A program made the translations under genes and the position numbers. Under the pieces are notes generated by a model, which made no database searches, was not told the DNA's origin, and saw only the letters and a program-made list of their open reading frames with translations. A DNA stretch of 64,000 nucleotides from Rutidosis leptorrhynchoides (lineage: Eukaryota; Streptophyta; Magnoliopsida; Asterales; Asteraceae): assembly GCF_046630445.1 (NCBI RefSeq), contig NC_092342.1, forward strand, positions 78,356,001-78,420,000. The letters are read 5' to 3'. Of the stretch, positions 45,675-57,524 are shown piece after piece; the first letter of the stretch is position 1; each line of letters begins with the position of its first letter.

Positions 45675-47251
45675 GTCGGTATCTTGTATCGAAGATTACT
45701 ATATTTACACTCATCTATGTATATATCCACCCAAAATTCAATAACCGTTTCAACCAGCATCATACGATTCCATGGTAAACCATTAAAATCATCTATGCAG
45801 CACAAATGAACAACACAACTATGCAGAGAACAAATTCTCTTTTTTAAATCTTGAGAGATGATACAGGGGCAAATTTGAATTCTTAATAGTTAATACTGTA
45901 AATTTAAATTGTGCATTTTTAGCTAGTTTGATGTTCCAAACGGGTAAGAGTTTAAAGTGGGCAAGCAAATTGTCTAACTTTTATTTGATAAAATTAAATG
46001 GCAGTCAATATCTGAGCTAACTAGATGGCTTATGTCCACTCAAATTCTACAGTTTGTGAGCCTTGCATGCTGTTATCTTGATATCCACATTTGAATAACT
46101 ACCACCAACGATAATCGATCAATCTCGGTTTTGTCTTTAGTAATAGAGGATGTGGGGCCTGTTCATTTAACAAAACAAATGCAAAAAATGTTAACTTTAT
46201 TTGTTTGGTTGATAGGGGATATAAGGGTAGATAAGATAGGTGAAGTTAACAAAGAAAAGGTAGAGATTGACTTTGCTTTTAATGGAGTGATGCATATGGC
46301 ATATGTTAAATAAAGATCATGAATTACATGATAAAGGGAGTAAAACAAGACCTTATCCATGGCTATAGAAACAAGCATTTATGTCCATATATTTGGCCTT
46401 TTTGTATTCTTCTAATAATTAACATATTAGTTGGCATAAGGCCTAAAAGGCAAGTGTACTTTATGACCAAGTTAATAATGTTACAGCTTCTAGTATGAAA
46501 TACTATTTGCCGAGAACCAATATACAAATTATGGAATATATGTTTGTCTTAAGTGTGTGAATTGCTCTTCATATAATAAAAATTACTAAATAATAATAAT
46601 AATGATGATGATGATGATGATGATGATGATCCACTAACTTTTAATTACCAAATTTAAAATAGTACTTATTAGCTGAACATGATATACAAACACCAGGTTG
46701 TCCAAAATTGACCAGGACCAAGCTATTGACACCACTGTCAATAAGTCAGTTCCTTGAATAACCAGCATCATTCACAAAATCACAGGTTATTTAATAATAA
46801 ATTCAGCCAATAAAATCAGTGTGATTTCTATTGAACACACTTCTTTTAAAAAGCAAACTGTTTTAGATGGTAGACCAAATTCAATGTGTGAAACATACTA
46901 CTTTTAATGCACAACGTACAGTCCCTATAGAGTGTATATTTTTTAGCTTGTATACAGCAATTTTAATGTTCAATTTTGTTCACCAAAACACAATAATAGC
47001 ATTAAAATGACTCCCTAAAAACGATATATAAAGTAGAATAATAATTATAAATAATAATTAATAAAATCACATAATACAGCGGGGCTAATTTGACCTAATT
47101 TATCGCATTAGTTAATTTCAATGTCAAAATCGACGGTTTCAGACCTAATTCAAAAGTAGTTCTTCTAACTCATAACAATTAAATCAGACAATGATACAGT
47201 AATACTGCACACAAATTAAAGTGAAGCTTTGGAATTACCTTTGCTCGTTAA
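45675..47251 (-). other. CHUP1 5' intron and leader next to the start codon
   Basis: No protein gene. On the minus strand GAGCAAAG|GTAATTCC near 47,239-47,246 looks like the donor of a 5' UTR intron. The acceptor before the ATG (45,674) was not fixed. Contains an ATG/GAT microsatellite at about 46,602-46,630. The small ORFs near 46,131-46,378 show no family features. Confidence 0.55.
47247..47251. other. Target-site duplication GTTAA of solo LTR G
   Basis: GTTAA at 47,247-47,251 is repeated at 53,059-53,063, directly outside the TGTAGTGAC..ACATTTCA ends. Confidence 0.85.
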
Positions 47252-47643
47252 TGTAGTGACTAGAACTTTTCCATAATTTATATATTAAAATTAAATGATA
47301 TCTAATATTAACATGATTAAATGTTTCCAACATGTTAAGCAATCAAACTTGTTAAGACTTGATTATTTGTTATGAGTTTCATGTAGACAATTGACCACCC
47401 AAGTTGACCGGCGATTCACGAACGTTAAAACTTGTAAAAACGACATGATGATATATATATAGACATATATATATGGTTAAAATGAGATTATGATAAGTAA
47501 GTATCTCACTAAGTATATTAACAATGTGTGATATACATAAAAAAAAAATGAGAATATTGAATTATGAAGCTCGAAATGATATATATAACGATTATCATTA
47601 TAACAACGTCTTACCATAGACACGTATACAATCAGTGGCGGAT

Positions 47644-47916
47644 CTAGGATTCATACACACTGGGTGCACATAATAGTAAAAAAAAAATTAAGCAAGAAAC
47701 TATAACTTTATTAACTATATAACTAAGGTTATGTACAACAAAACATATGTTGAAGACGAGTTCAAAATACATAGAGCAAAAACAAGTAGGAAGGGTCAAA
47801 ATAACCATATTAACACCCATTCGATTTCGTAATTCGAATTTCACAAGCTTCATTGCAGAAAAACATCTCTCAACAGTTGCAGTTGCAACAGGCAAAACTA
47901 AAGCTAGCTTTAGCAA
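47644..47916 (-). pseudogene. hAT transposase C-terminal dimerisation region
   Basis: Contains VLPVATATVERCFSAMKLVK followed by FELRNRMG, the conserved hAT C-terminal dimerisation motif. The rest of the 90-codon frame is degenerate. The catalytic middle is missing. Confidence 0.85.
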
Positions 47917-47987
47917 TCAATAAACATAACGATATGAAATATGTTTTCCAGTTTCCACCATTAATCTAGAAAGGTCGGTGATCCCAT

Positions 47988-48332
47988 TCAAACTAGCAAA
48001 TTTCTCAAATGACCACCCGGTTGACATAGTCCACCTTGATTTCCAACTTGATCTCTAAACAAATAACAACACAAACAATAAACTTTGTCCGCCTTAACAC
48101 TATACTCCAACCAATGATATTCTTTAAACCAAGTAAACACAAAACGTCTTTCCTTTGAGCCTATTACTTTTTGTGGAAACAAATGACCACCCGGTTGACA
48201 TAGTCCTCTTTGCCAATATAGTCTTCTTATTTCTTCTCTTTGATTAGGATCATAGTCTAAAATTCTTTTTCTATCCGCGGGATCCCATGGAAGATCATTT
48301 ATATCGATTTTTATGGGCATTGAAGGTGCCAA
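47988..48332 (-). pseudogene. hAT transposase N-terminal TTF-type zinc finger
   Basis: Starts MAPSMPIKIDINDLPWDPAD and carries the motifs ILDYDPNQREEIRRLYW, RRFVFTWFKEYHWLEYS and KVYCLCCYLF of the TTF/ZMYM-like finger of DUF4371 hAT transposases. The end repeats the QPGGH phrase, suggesting a small internal rearrangement at the deletion junction. Continues into the C-terminal remnant without the catalytic core. Confidence 0.85.
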
Positions 48333-49441
48333 GCTAGGTTGTGAAACGTATTGACTTGAAGTTTCTCCATCAACCGATCCGATGATATATTTCTTTTGAA
48401 ATATCTTTTCATTAAACCTGTAAATTGCTAGTAATTTTTAGCTAAAGTGCGTAAATTCAATTATACAAAAATAAATTACTAGTTAACTACACAAGTCATA
48501 ACTGTTAGCTAAAGTGAATCAATTAGATGAATCTGTAATATAATCCAATTTACAAAATTCATGGCCACTATAAAATTGCACAACAATATAATAATAGCAG
48601 CTACTGATTATCTATTCTATTTCATCGTGCAAGTGCCGTTATTCTCTTTTGTGATTTATATAGATTAATAAACAAGCAAAATTTTAAACCCTAAAATAAT
48701 TGAAAGAAGATAGATTACATAGAATAAAGTTATATAATTAAAAGGTTTATAATCTTTAAATTAAATGTTAAATTAGAATGATAAGATAGAAGACTATGAA
48801 AAGTACCTGATGTTGTCTTGTAATTGAAAGAGAAATCTGATGACGAACAAGAGGGTCTGCAATTGCGTATGAATGACGAATTGACGAGTGATTATAATAT
48901 ACGTACAATTTGTTTGAGAGTTAGTAGGCTTAAAATATGTTTAAATGGGCTTAGAGGTTGCACAACAATTAATCCAATGATTGCACTCTTTAATAGCCCA
49001 AAATTTTTTACACTACATGGGCTTTTTTGAGTGGTGGCAAGTGCTACCATTATGGTAGCTGTAGGTCCGTCCATGTATACAATGTTTGTAACATCCCGTT
49101 TTTCTTCATACATGTCTGAGGTACTTGATTGATCTTTAGAATGTTCATACTTGGTTGTATAATAGTATAAAGATGATTGTACGATGAGTGCATGAAGTGT
49201 ACCAAGCGTACACGTGTTGCTTGTTCGAATGTCGAAGAAAACTGGACGTTGTTTGAGTTACATGATGTGTACGTACCTTTTTGATCCCAAATAAAGTTTG
49301 AGTTGACATTTCAAAACCTTACCATTAGAAAGGAAATCTTATTACGTTTCCAACGATATTTGATTCATCGAAAACGGAGTTACGGTCAAAAAGTTATGGC
49401 CAAAACAAGTTTGCTGAAGTTCGGATGAAACAGGCAATTGT

Positions 49442-49565
49442 CACGGCGCGACAAATTGCTCCGCGGCGCGACAAATGCCTATGTTGAAGGTCAGAAAGCT
49501 TGAAAAACATGTTCTAAAATCACCCTTTGGGCCACGGCGCGACAAATTGCTCCGCGGCGCGACAA
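49442..49565 (+). repeat. Paired CpG-rich repeat in LTR F
   Basis: A 33-bp unit starting CACGGCGCGACAAATTGCTC and ending CGCGGCGCGACAA occurs at 49,442-49,474 and 49,533-49,565, in otherwise AT-rich sequence about 90 bp upstream of a TATA-like CATAAAAC. Confidence 0.75.
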
Positions 49566-50807
49566 TAGGCACGATCTGGTGCTGTTCAGCCTTTTAATGA
49601 GTTAAATGAAGGGCAAAGTTGGTATTTCACATATGGACGGGTTTTTGGCCATAAAACTGATCCCAATCTTATCCAAACCTCATTCTCTTCATTCTCCTTC
49701 CCTCCCACTCACACACCAAACCCTAGAGAGAGAGTAAAGGGTTTAGAGAGAGAAAGCTCAAATCGGGGAAGAAGAAGAGTGTTTTGGGTCGGGTCACAAG
49801 AGTTAAAGTTGTTCTCCTCGTTCACGGCTACGTTGTGGTAGTAATGGTATGTTCAAATTCCGAAATTCATCTTTATGATTTAATATTCAAGTTAGGGTTT
49901 TTAGATTTTTAGTTGTAAAACCCATTTAGATGATGAAGTGGGTTTATGGAAACTAGTTATTTTTGATACATGGCGGGTTTTGGGTTGATTGACGTTTTGG
50001 CCATGATTAGGCTTTGGTTTTGGGTGTACTCACTTAGTTTAGTGATTTTGGAAGCGTTGGAACCCTTTTTGGGTGTATTTGAGTTGACTAATTTTGTAAT
50101 GGGTCAAAATTAGGGTTTATGTGTCAAAATGGGTTTTGAGTCAAGTTTTGGTGAATTAAGTATGTAAATACTTGTTTTAGGTGTTATTTGGTGTTTTGGT
50201 AATATAATCACTAGTCGTTAGTGATTTTGGGCGTTTTTGAGACTTAGGTCAAAATGGGTCGACTTTGATTGGGTCAAATTTGGAAATGACACTAAATTGA
50301 ATTAAATGGATGTTAAACACTTTTTGTTAAGTGTTAAATGGCATTTTTGAATGAAAGTGAACGTGAGAAATGATTTCGGGTTGAAATTGGTATTTTAACC
50401 ATAAAGTCAAACTTGGTCAACCATGAAACGGGTTTTTGGGCAATATACAAGATAGTATGCATTTAATGGCTAAAGTTGATGTATTTGGGTATTTCGGGAA
50501 CGTGGGAACTAGTCTCGTTAGTTTTGGACCTTCGGGTGTCGTTAAATGTATAAAAAGGTGTATTTTGCACTTAGGTGTCTAAATGGGTGGATTGTGGAGG
50601 TAGGTATAAACCCTTGGTTAAGGGTGTTTGCGTCAAATTCTCTTGAAGGGAATGTGTGTTGATTGTGTGAATACCTATATGTATATTATAGGTAAAAGCT
50701 TGCTCGGTTGCGTTTGGTGGCGACTTTACATACATGACTTGTGCATGCATCTCGAGGTGAGTGGAATAATTATGCGTGTACGTATATAATGTATTTATTT
50801 GTGTGAT

Positions 50808-51108
50808 ATGAATGTGGAATTGTCACGGTGTTCAAGACACCACATTCTAAGTAACGAGTAGCATTGTCGCGGTGCTCAAGACACTACTCATTGTTTGATT
50901 GACATGTGGTATTGTCGCGGTGTTCAAGACATCACATTGTCATGGGAGTGGAATTGTCGCGGTGTTCAAGACACCACTCATTGTTTTGATTGACATGTGG
51001 AATCGTCGCGGTGTTCAAGACGCCACATTGTCATGGGGGTGAGTTAGTCGCGGTGTTCAAGACATCACCCGGGGGATTAGTGATTACGCGGTGTTTAAGT
51101 AACACTAA
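50808..51108 (+). repeat. Array of stem-loop units in LTR F
   Basis: About seven units of 35-50 bp, each with GTCGCGGTGTTCAAGACACC-like text: a GGTGT-TCAAG-ACACC hairpin inside a wider TGTGG..CCACA stem. The outer arms change between units (GTGG/CCAC, GAGT/ACTC) yet often still pair. Confidence 0.78.
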
Positions 51109-53063
51109 TGGATGTTATGAACTCCGATGGTCTTTCAAGTACCGTTCCCTTGTACGATTGGTTAACCATGGTTGAGTGAATTTGTATTTAGCATATTAAA
51201 TTGTGAACTATATGCTATTGTTGTTGCTAGCTTCTTGTGAATTGTGGATAGTAGTTTATGCATGATGTTTGCATGGCTGTCGAATTGCTAGCTTGTATGC
51301 GGTATTGTGTAAGTGTTTGCAAGTAAGTAGATTATATATGTATATGTATAATTATTGCATTCACTAAGAGTTAGCTTACCCCTCTCGTTGTTTACCTTTT
51401 TACAGGTATTGTGATTGTGAAGCTAGCTAGTTGATAGACTAGTTGCGTAGTAGCGCTTGGGCTCTATGGGGTAGCTTTCGGATATGGATGTGGATTGGGG
51501 ATTTTGTAGATCCTCGGGATTATGCTCTTGGTATCGGGTTGGGCTATTGTGTCTTAACCGTGGTGTTGTATAAATGTTTCGAGGTCGCATCGTTTGGTTG
51601 TGTCGAGTCAAACCTTGTATGTGAAATACATTCTCGTAAGGATGTATGGTGTCATTGTAAACCAAGAGTCGAGATAAAATGTTTAACGTGTTATTATGAT
51701 AAATTGTATATGGATAACTATTTCGAAATGGTTTGTATACTTGGGTGATATTGGGACCTAACAAAAAAAAAAAAAAAAAAAAGTACTCCGTTTTTGGTTA
51801 AACGGTTTGGGGTTGTTTCAATGTTTTGACATATCATATCGACCCATCTATATATATATATCGGAACAACCATAGACACTCTATATGCAGTAATGTTTGA
51901 GTTAGCTATACAGGGTTGAGGTTGATTCCAAAATAATATATATACTTTGAGTTATGATCGAGTCTGAGACTTGTAGACACTGGGTCGTGGATTCGAGATA
52001 ATATATATTGCTTTATTCTGTACATCTAACTATGGACAACTAGTTGTAGGTTACTAACGAGGACTGCTGACTTAACAAACTCAAATCATTAAAACGTAAT
52101 AAAAATGTTGTAATTATACGTTGAACATACTTTGATATATATGTACATATTTGTTATAGGTTCGTGAATCGACCAGTGGCCAAGTCTTACTTCCCGACGA
52201 AGTAAAAATCTGTGAAAGTGAGTTATAGTCCCACTTTTAAAATCTGATATTTTTGGGATGAGAATACATGCAGATTTATAAATGTTTTACGAAATAGACA
52301 CAAGTAATCGAAACTACATTCTATGGTTGAATTATTAAACCGAATATGCCCCTTTTAGCTTGGTAGCCTAAGAATTAGGGAACTGGTCCCTAATTGATGC
52401 GAATCCTAAAGGTAGATCTACGGGAACTAACAACCCCCATTCTGGAATTTGGAATGCTTTAGTACTTCGAGTTTATCATGTCCGATTGGTGTCCCGGAAT
52501 GATGGGGATATTCTATATGCATCTTGTTAATGTCGGTTATCAGGTGTTCACCATATGAATGATTTTTATCTCTATGCAGTTTGCGAAATGCCTGATATGA
52601 GATGTGTTATAAAAATGAAATCTTGTGGTCTATTATTATGATTTGATAATAGATAGGTTAAACCTATAACTCACCAACATTTTTGTTGACGTTTTAAGCA
52701 TGTTTATTCTCTGGTGATTATTAAGAGCTTCCGCTGTTGCATACTAAAATAAGGACAAGATTTGGAGTCCATGCTTGTATGATATTGTGCAAAAACTGCA
52801 TTCAAGAAACTTATTTCGATGTAATATATTTTTATTGTAAACCATTATGTAATGGTCATGTGTAAACGGTATATTTTAGATTATCATTATTTGATAATCT
52901 ATGTAATATTTTTTTTAAACTTTTATCGATAAAATAGAGGTTATGGTTGTTTTAAAAATGAATGCAGTCTTTGAAAAACGTCTCATATAGAGGTCAAAAC
53001 CTCGCGACGAAATCAATTAATATGGAACGTTTATAATCAATATGAACGGGACATTTCAGTTAA

Positions 53064-53130
53064 TATGATGAATCCTGATATCTAAGCGGCTTCGGTGAGA
53101 GAAAGAGGGGGCTTCTTCGCTAATGGCGGG
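53064..53130 (-). other. CHUP1: CHUP1 non-coding first exon (proposed)
   Basis: Between the G TSD and the TATA box on the minus strand lies a TC-rich leader (GCCCCCTCTTTCTCTCACCG). Without G it would run straight into GAGCAAAG|GTAATTCC at 47,246-47,239, a good splice donor. Proposed from position and composition only. Confidence 0.5.
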
Positions 53131-53150
53131 AACTAACTCTTAAAGCTTTT

Positions 53151-53163
53151 TATTTATATATAC
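53151..53163 (-). promoter_or_regulatory. CHUP1: CHUP1 TATA box (proposed)
   Basis: Minus strand GTATATATAAATA, followed about 30 bp later by the leader. Element E is inserted at its upstream edge; the E TSD ATACT overlaps the start of the TATA stretch. Confidence 0.5.
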
Positions 53164-53164
53164 T

Positions 53165-54984
53165 TGATAAGGCTAAAAAGGAACATATATTTCATAGCAA
53201 AATCCCCCAAGAAAGACAAGATTTTAGTTGCAATTGTTCCATTTTCAAGTAATATTCGTTTATTTTAAATAAGTGCGAAGACAAAAGGCGAAAACGACGA
53301 ATTGAAGACACAAAGGTCCAAAAAGCTCAAAAGTACAAGATACAATCAAAAAGGTTCAAATTATTGATGAGGAACGTCTAAAAATGACAAGAGTACAAGT
53401 TACAAAACGCAAAGTACAAAATATAAAATTGTACGCAAGGACGTTCGAAAATCCAGAACCGGGACCAGAGTCAACTCTCAACGCTCGACGCAACGGTGTA
53501 AAAATTACGAGTCAACTATGCACAAGAATAAAATATAATATTTAAATAATTCATAATAAGAATAATATTAAATAATAAAAAGTTGTTAATTGAGCATAGT
53601 TCAGGGGTCATAAGTGAAAATTCAATTTCTAAATTCGCTATAAAAGGCTTTGTAATCGTAATGTAAAAACACACCTTTTTCTATCTTTTTCTTATTTATC
53701 AATATCAATTATCAATATCTATATTCTATATCTCTATCATAATGTTAACTTAATAAGATATAACAATAATCTTAATTTTAATTTTAAATTATGATAATAA
53801 TAAGATTTATGATAGAGATCGTTTGAGTGTGTAAGTCAAAATTCTGTCCGTGTAACGCTACGCTATTTTTAATCATTGTAAGTTATGTTCAACCTTTTTA
53901 CATTAATGTATCGTAACTAAGTTATTATTATGCTTATTTGAGCCGAAGTAATCGTGATGTTGGGCTAAAATATTAAGAAGGGGTTATTGAACTTTGGACC
54001 ATAATTAAGGTTTGGGCAAAAGACCGACACTTGTGGAAATTGAACTATTGACTATTAATAGATGGGGGGTATTGTCTAATTGAGTGACAACTCATTGGAG
54101 TCTGTCGAACCTATCTTCAAATTAATTAACCTAATAATTAATAATGATTATGGTTGTCCTATTTAGTGATGTTCATATGGAATCTGTTATAATCATTTAA
54201 TTAATCAATTGGGTTGGGTAATTGATTATTCATTCTGATCAAGTGGATGAATTAATATTCATAAACTAATTAAAACAGGGGTGGATTACATACAGTGATA
54301 ACTGGTGTAATTGTTGACAGAAGTGATAACTGCGTCACAGTTTAAATCCTTAATCAGTTGGAATATTTGACTTCGGGTATAAGGGTAATTTGACGAGGAT
54401 ACTCGCACTTTATTTTTATGACCGATGGACTATTATGGACAAAAACCAGATAGACGTATCAAATAAACCAGGACAAAGGACAATTAACCCATGGTAATAA
54501 ATTAAAATCAACACGTCAAACATCATGATTACGGAAGTTTAAATAAGCATAATTCTTTTATTATATTTCTCATCGTATCTTTATTTACTGTCATTTTATT
54601 ACTCGCAATTTTATTTACTGTCATTTTATTTATTGTCATTATTTTACGCACTTTAATTATCGTCATTTATCTTTACGCTTAAAATATAGAATCGACAAAC
54701 CGGTCATTAAACGGTAAAACCCCCCTTTTATAATAATATTACTACTTATATAATTATATATATTTTGTATAAATATAGTTAAAAATATAGTAAGTATCAC
54801 CAGCTCCCTGTGGAACGAACCGGACTTACTAAAAACTACACTACTCTACGATTAGGTACACTGCCTATAGTGTTGTAGCAAGGTTTAGGTATATCCCATC
54901 CGTAAATTAATAAAACTTGTGTCATATTTTGTAGTATTTTGTATTAAAAATAATACTATTTCGTACCCTCACGCTACATCATCA
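53165..54984 (+). repeat. 5' LTR of element E (1820 bp)
   Basis: TGATAAGGCT..TACATCATCA. TATA box GCTATAAAAGGC at about 53,637-53,648. A perfect 13-bp inverted repeat, ATCTCTATCATAA/TTATGATAGAGAT (53,730-53,742 and 53,807-53,819), lies about 90 bp downstream in the presumed R/U5. Confidence 0.95.
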
Positions 54985-54990
54985 AGTTTT

Positions 54991-55008
54991 TGGCGCCGCT
55001 GCCGGGGA
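54991..55008 (+). other. Primer binding site of element E (tRNA-Asp type)
   Basis: TGGCGCCGCTGCCGGGGA, 6 bp after the LTR; this type is used by Athila/Tat elements. Confidence 0.85.
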
Positions 55009-56188
55009 GCGCTAAAACGCTATATTTTTAATTATAATAATATTGAAATAAAATATAATAATATAATAATATTGAAATAGAATATAATAATATAATAATA
55101 TTGAAATAGAATATAATAATATAATAATATTTTAGAATATATTTTGAATCGTAAAAGTTTTAAAAAGTCGTATTTATTAAATACTTCACGGGTATATTAT
55201 GTAAATTGTAATTAATAATTTCTATCATGTCGCTTTCATTTGAATAGTAAATTAATTAATTTCTTTTCATTTACTATTCATGAATAGTAAATGAATTAAA
55301 AAAAAAGTTTTGAAAAAAAAAATAATAATTATAAAAAAAAGTATTAATTTGTAAAAAAAAAATCATTTTTAAAAAAAAAAATCATTTTTAAAAAAAAAAA
55401 AAAAAAAAATTGTAAAAAAAAACGTTTTTTTTAGAAAAAAAAATTCGTTTTTAAAAAAAAAAACGTAAAAAAAAAAAAAACTTAAAAAAAAAAAACAAAA
55501 ACGTAAAAAAAAAAAAAAAAAAACGTAAAAAAAAAAAAAAATTATTAAAAAAAATATATATTTTTTAAGATTTTGTCTATAAAAAAAAAAAAAAGATTTT
55601 TTTTTTTTTTTTAGTTTTATTACCTTTAGATTTTTAGACTATAGTCGCAACTTTTAGTATTAAGTTTAGTTTTGCCATAGTTATTTTTACTTCTAGAATT
55701 TTTAGGCTTTGCCGTAAAATCCCTTAAGTGCTTATTCCTTAAATTAAGTTTTAGGTGCTTTAGAATTTTACGACGCCGTATTTCGCACTACTTTCTTATT
55801 TTTATTTTTCGACGCCTATTTTTCGACCTTTTTATTTTTCGACCTTTTTCGACGCGCAATCTTTTTCTTTCTTATTTCTCGTCATTCTAGTTTTTAGGAC
55901 TTAGATTTTTTTCTACTTCTTCTCTAAATTTCTTAAAATTACGAAAATTTATTTTAAGTGGTTAAATTGATAGACATCAAAATTTTCTGGTTCGTAGTAA
56001 TAGTTGGATTTGTACGTGGACCGGGTTATTGGAGCCAAACAGTACTCAATTATATTGAGACCAAACGAATCCTGCCCCTCTGCTGCATCTTTTGGCTATT
56101 CGAAACGTGGGCAAAATCAGAAAAGTCTATTGATTGGACAACTTATATAAGTTTTTCTTATTTTTATAACTAATAGGATATTCAGTGA
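55009..56188 (+). other. Element E leader with A-rich tract
   Basis: Non-coding. 55,020-55,140 has a tandem repeat of AATATAATAATATAATAATA type. 55,300-55,615 is dominated by A-runs interrupted by ACGTAAA. 55,970-56,188 is homologous to the D leader (CTGGTTCGTAGTAATAGTTG). The 71-codon frame at 55,958 is within this leader and shows no domain. Confidence 0.65.
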
Positions 56189-57454
56189 ATGCACCGAGTA
56201 AAACGTTCACCACCTTTCATACGTTCACCACCTATAACTCGATCAAGACATCTAGCCAATATTGTCGCCGTTGATTTTTCTTTAGAATCATCATCTAGTC
56301 GACCAAGAACTCCAATTCAAATTTCCGATAATCCATTTTTTGAACCCGACCTCACAATTGAGAATCCGGAGAATATTCAGGGACAATTCCAAGATCCAGA
56401 ACCAATAAACATTCCTCCTAAACCACAAACCATTAAATCAAAATCTTCTAGTGATTCGTATTCAACAAATTCAATTATGGAAAATCTGGAACCTCTAAGT
56501 ATGGAAGACCGAATGAGAGCCACACGCACGGGCCAAGGTCACGCCATTATTAAGCCAGACATTAATGCGCCAGATTATGAAATCAAAGGACAAATCCTAC
56601 ACATGGTAACTAATCAGTGCCAATTTGGTGGTACAACAAAAGAAGATCCAAACGAACATCTTCGAACTTTTAATCGGATTTGTAATCTCTTTAAAATCCG
56701 AGAAGTTGAGGATGAAACTATTTATCTTATGTTGTTCCCATGGACTTTAAAGGGAGAAGCCAAAGATTGGTTAGAATCATTACATGAAGGAACGATTGAC
56801 ACATGGGATGTTTTAGTTGAGAAATTTCTTAAAAGATTCTTTCCGGCATCTAAAGCCGTGAGACTTCAAGGAGAAATTGTTACGTTCACACAAAAGTCAA
56901 ATGAAACTCTATATGAGGCGTGGACAAGATTTGGAAAGTTGTTGAGAGGATGTCCTCAACACGGATTAGATACTTTTCAAATAGTGCAAATCTTCTATAA
57001 AGGCGTAAACATCGCTACACGAAAAGATATCGACACAGCAGCTGGTGGTTCTATTATGAAGAAAACCGAAACTGATGCTTACAAAATTATTGATAACACT
57101 GCTTCCCACTCACATGAGTGGCACCAAGAAAAAGATATCGTTAGATCATCTAAAGCAGCTAGAGCCGATTCTAGCCATAACTTTGATTCTGTTTTCGCAA
57201 AAATAGATGCTTTCGAGAGACGAATGGAAAAGATGAATAAAGATATTCACGCAATACGAATCAGTTGTGAGCAATGCGGTGGACCACACTTAATGAAAGA
57301 CTGTCACATTGAACAAACGATGGAACAACGTGAGAATGTTGTCTACATGAACCAAAGGCTGGAAAATAGTTATCAGAATAATTATCAACCGCCAAGGCCA
57401 AACTTCAATCGAAATCAAAAACATTCTTTACAATCCAAAAGGACCCGACAATAA
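56189..57454 (+). CDS. Element E gag
   Basis: 421 codons from MHRVKRSPPF. Contains the retrotransposon gag domain (about residues 130-260: EDPNEHLRTFNRICNLFKI, LFPWTLKGEAKDWLESL, EKFLKRFFPASKA, ETLYEAWTRFGKLLRGCP) and a zinc knuckle CEQCGGPHLMKDC with spacing CX2CX3HX4C, the same unusual spacing as the D protein. Forms the particle and packages RNA. A one-base shift in the A-run near 57,416-57,421 moves the C-terminal part into the frame that continues to the protease ORF. Confidence 0.9.
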   Translation: MHRVKRSPPFIRSPPITRSRHLANIVAVDFSLESSSSRPRTPIQISDNPFFEPDLTIENPENIQGQFQDPEPINIPPKPQTIKSKSSSDSYSTNSIMENLEPLSMEDRMRATRTGQGHAIIKPDINAPDYEIKGQILHMVTNQCQFGGTTKEDPNEHLRTFNRICNLFKIREVEDETIYLMLFPWTLKGEAKDWLESLHEGTIDTWDVLVEKFLKRFFPASKAVRLQGEIVTFTQKSNETLYEAWTRFGKLLRGCPQHGLDTFQIVQIFYKGVNIATRKDIDTAAGGSIMKKTETDAYKIIDNTASHSHEWHQEKDIVRSSKAARADSSHNFDSVFAKIDAFERRMEKMNKDIHAIRISCEQCGGPHLMKDCHIEQTMEQRENVVYMNQRLENSYQNNYQPPRPNFNRNQKHSLQSKRTRQ

Positions 57455-57524
57455 CTCTTATAACCAACAAGGTCCGAATAACCAACCAACTCAAAACAAC
57501 ACTTTCAATCAACAAAGACCTGGC

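Larger units (their letters stand above)
47633..49075 (-). mobile_element. hAT transposon, internally deleted (1443 bp)
   Basis: 8-bp TSD TATACAAT at 47,625-47,632 and 49,076-49,083, the hAT hallmark. The left end CAGTGGCGGATCTAGGA is a typical hAT terminal repeat; the right end (CATGGACGGACCTACAG on the other strand) matches it imperfectly. Holds N- and C-terminal pieces of a TTF/DUF4371-type transposase but no middle. Inserted in LTR G. Confidence 0.9.
49087..51820 (+). repeat. Solo LTR F (2734 bp)
   Basis: TGTAACATCCCG..GGTTGTTTCA with TSD ATGTT (49,082-49,086 and 51,821-51,825). Contains a 33-bp CpG-rich direct repeat (49,442 and 49,533), a CT-rich leader after 49,680, GAGGTGAGT (50,754-50,762) and a stem-loop array (50,808-51,108). 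No coding region. Confidence 0.88.
47252..53058 (+). repeat. Solo LTR G (gypsy type), itself interrupted by hAT and solo LTR F
   Basis: Starts TGTAGTGACTAGAAC and ends ACGGGACATTTCA, with 5-bp TSD GTTAA. After removing the hAT and LTR F about 1.6 kb is left, shared between 47,252-47,624 and 51,826-53,058. The right part has AAAGTGAGTTATAGTCCCAC (52,215-52,234), the same phrase as in the A and C LTRs. No PBS, PPT or genes are present, so this is a solo LTR left after recombination. It interrupts the CHUP1 5' exon. Confidence 0.82.
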
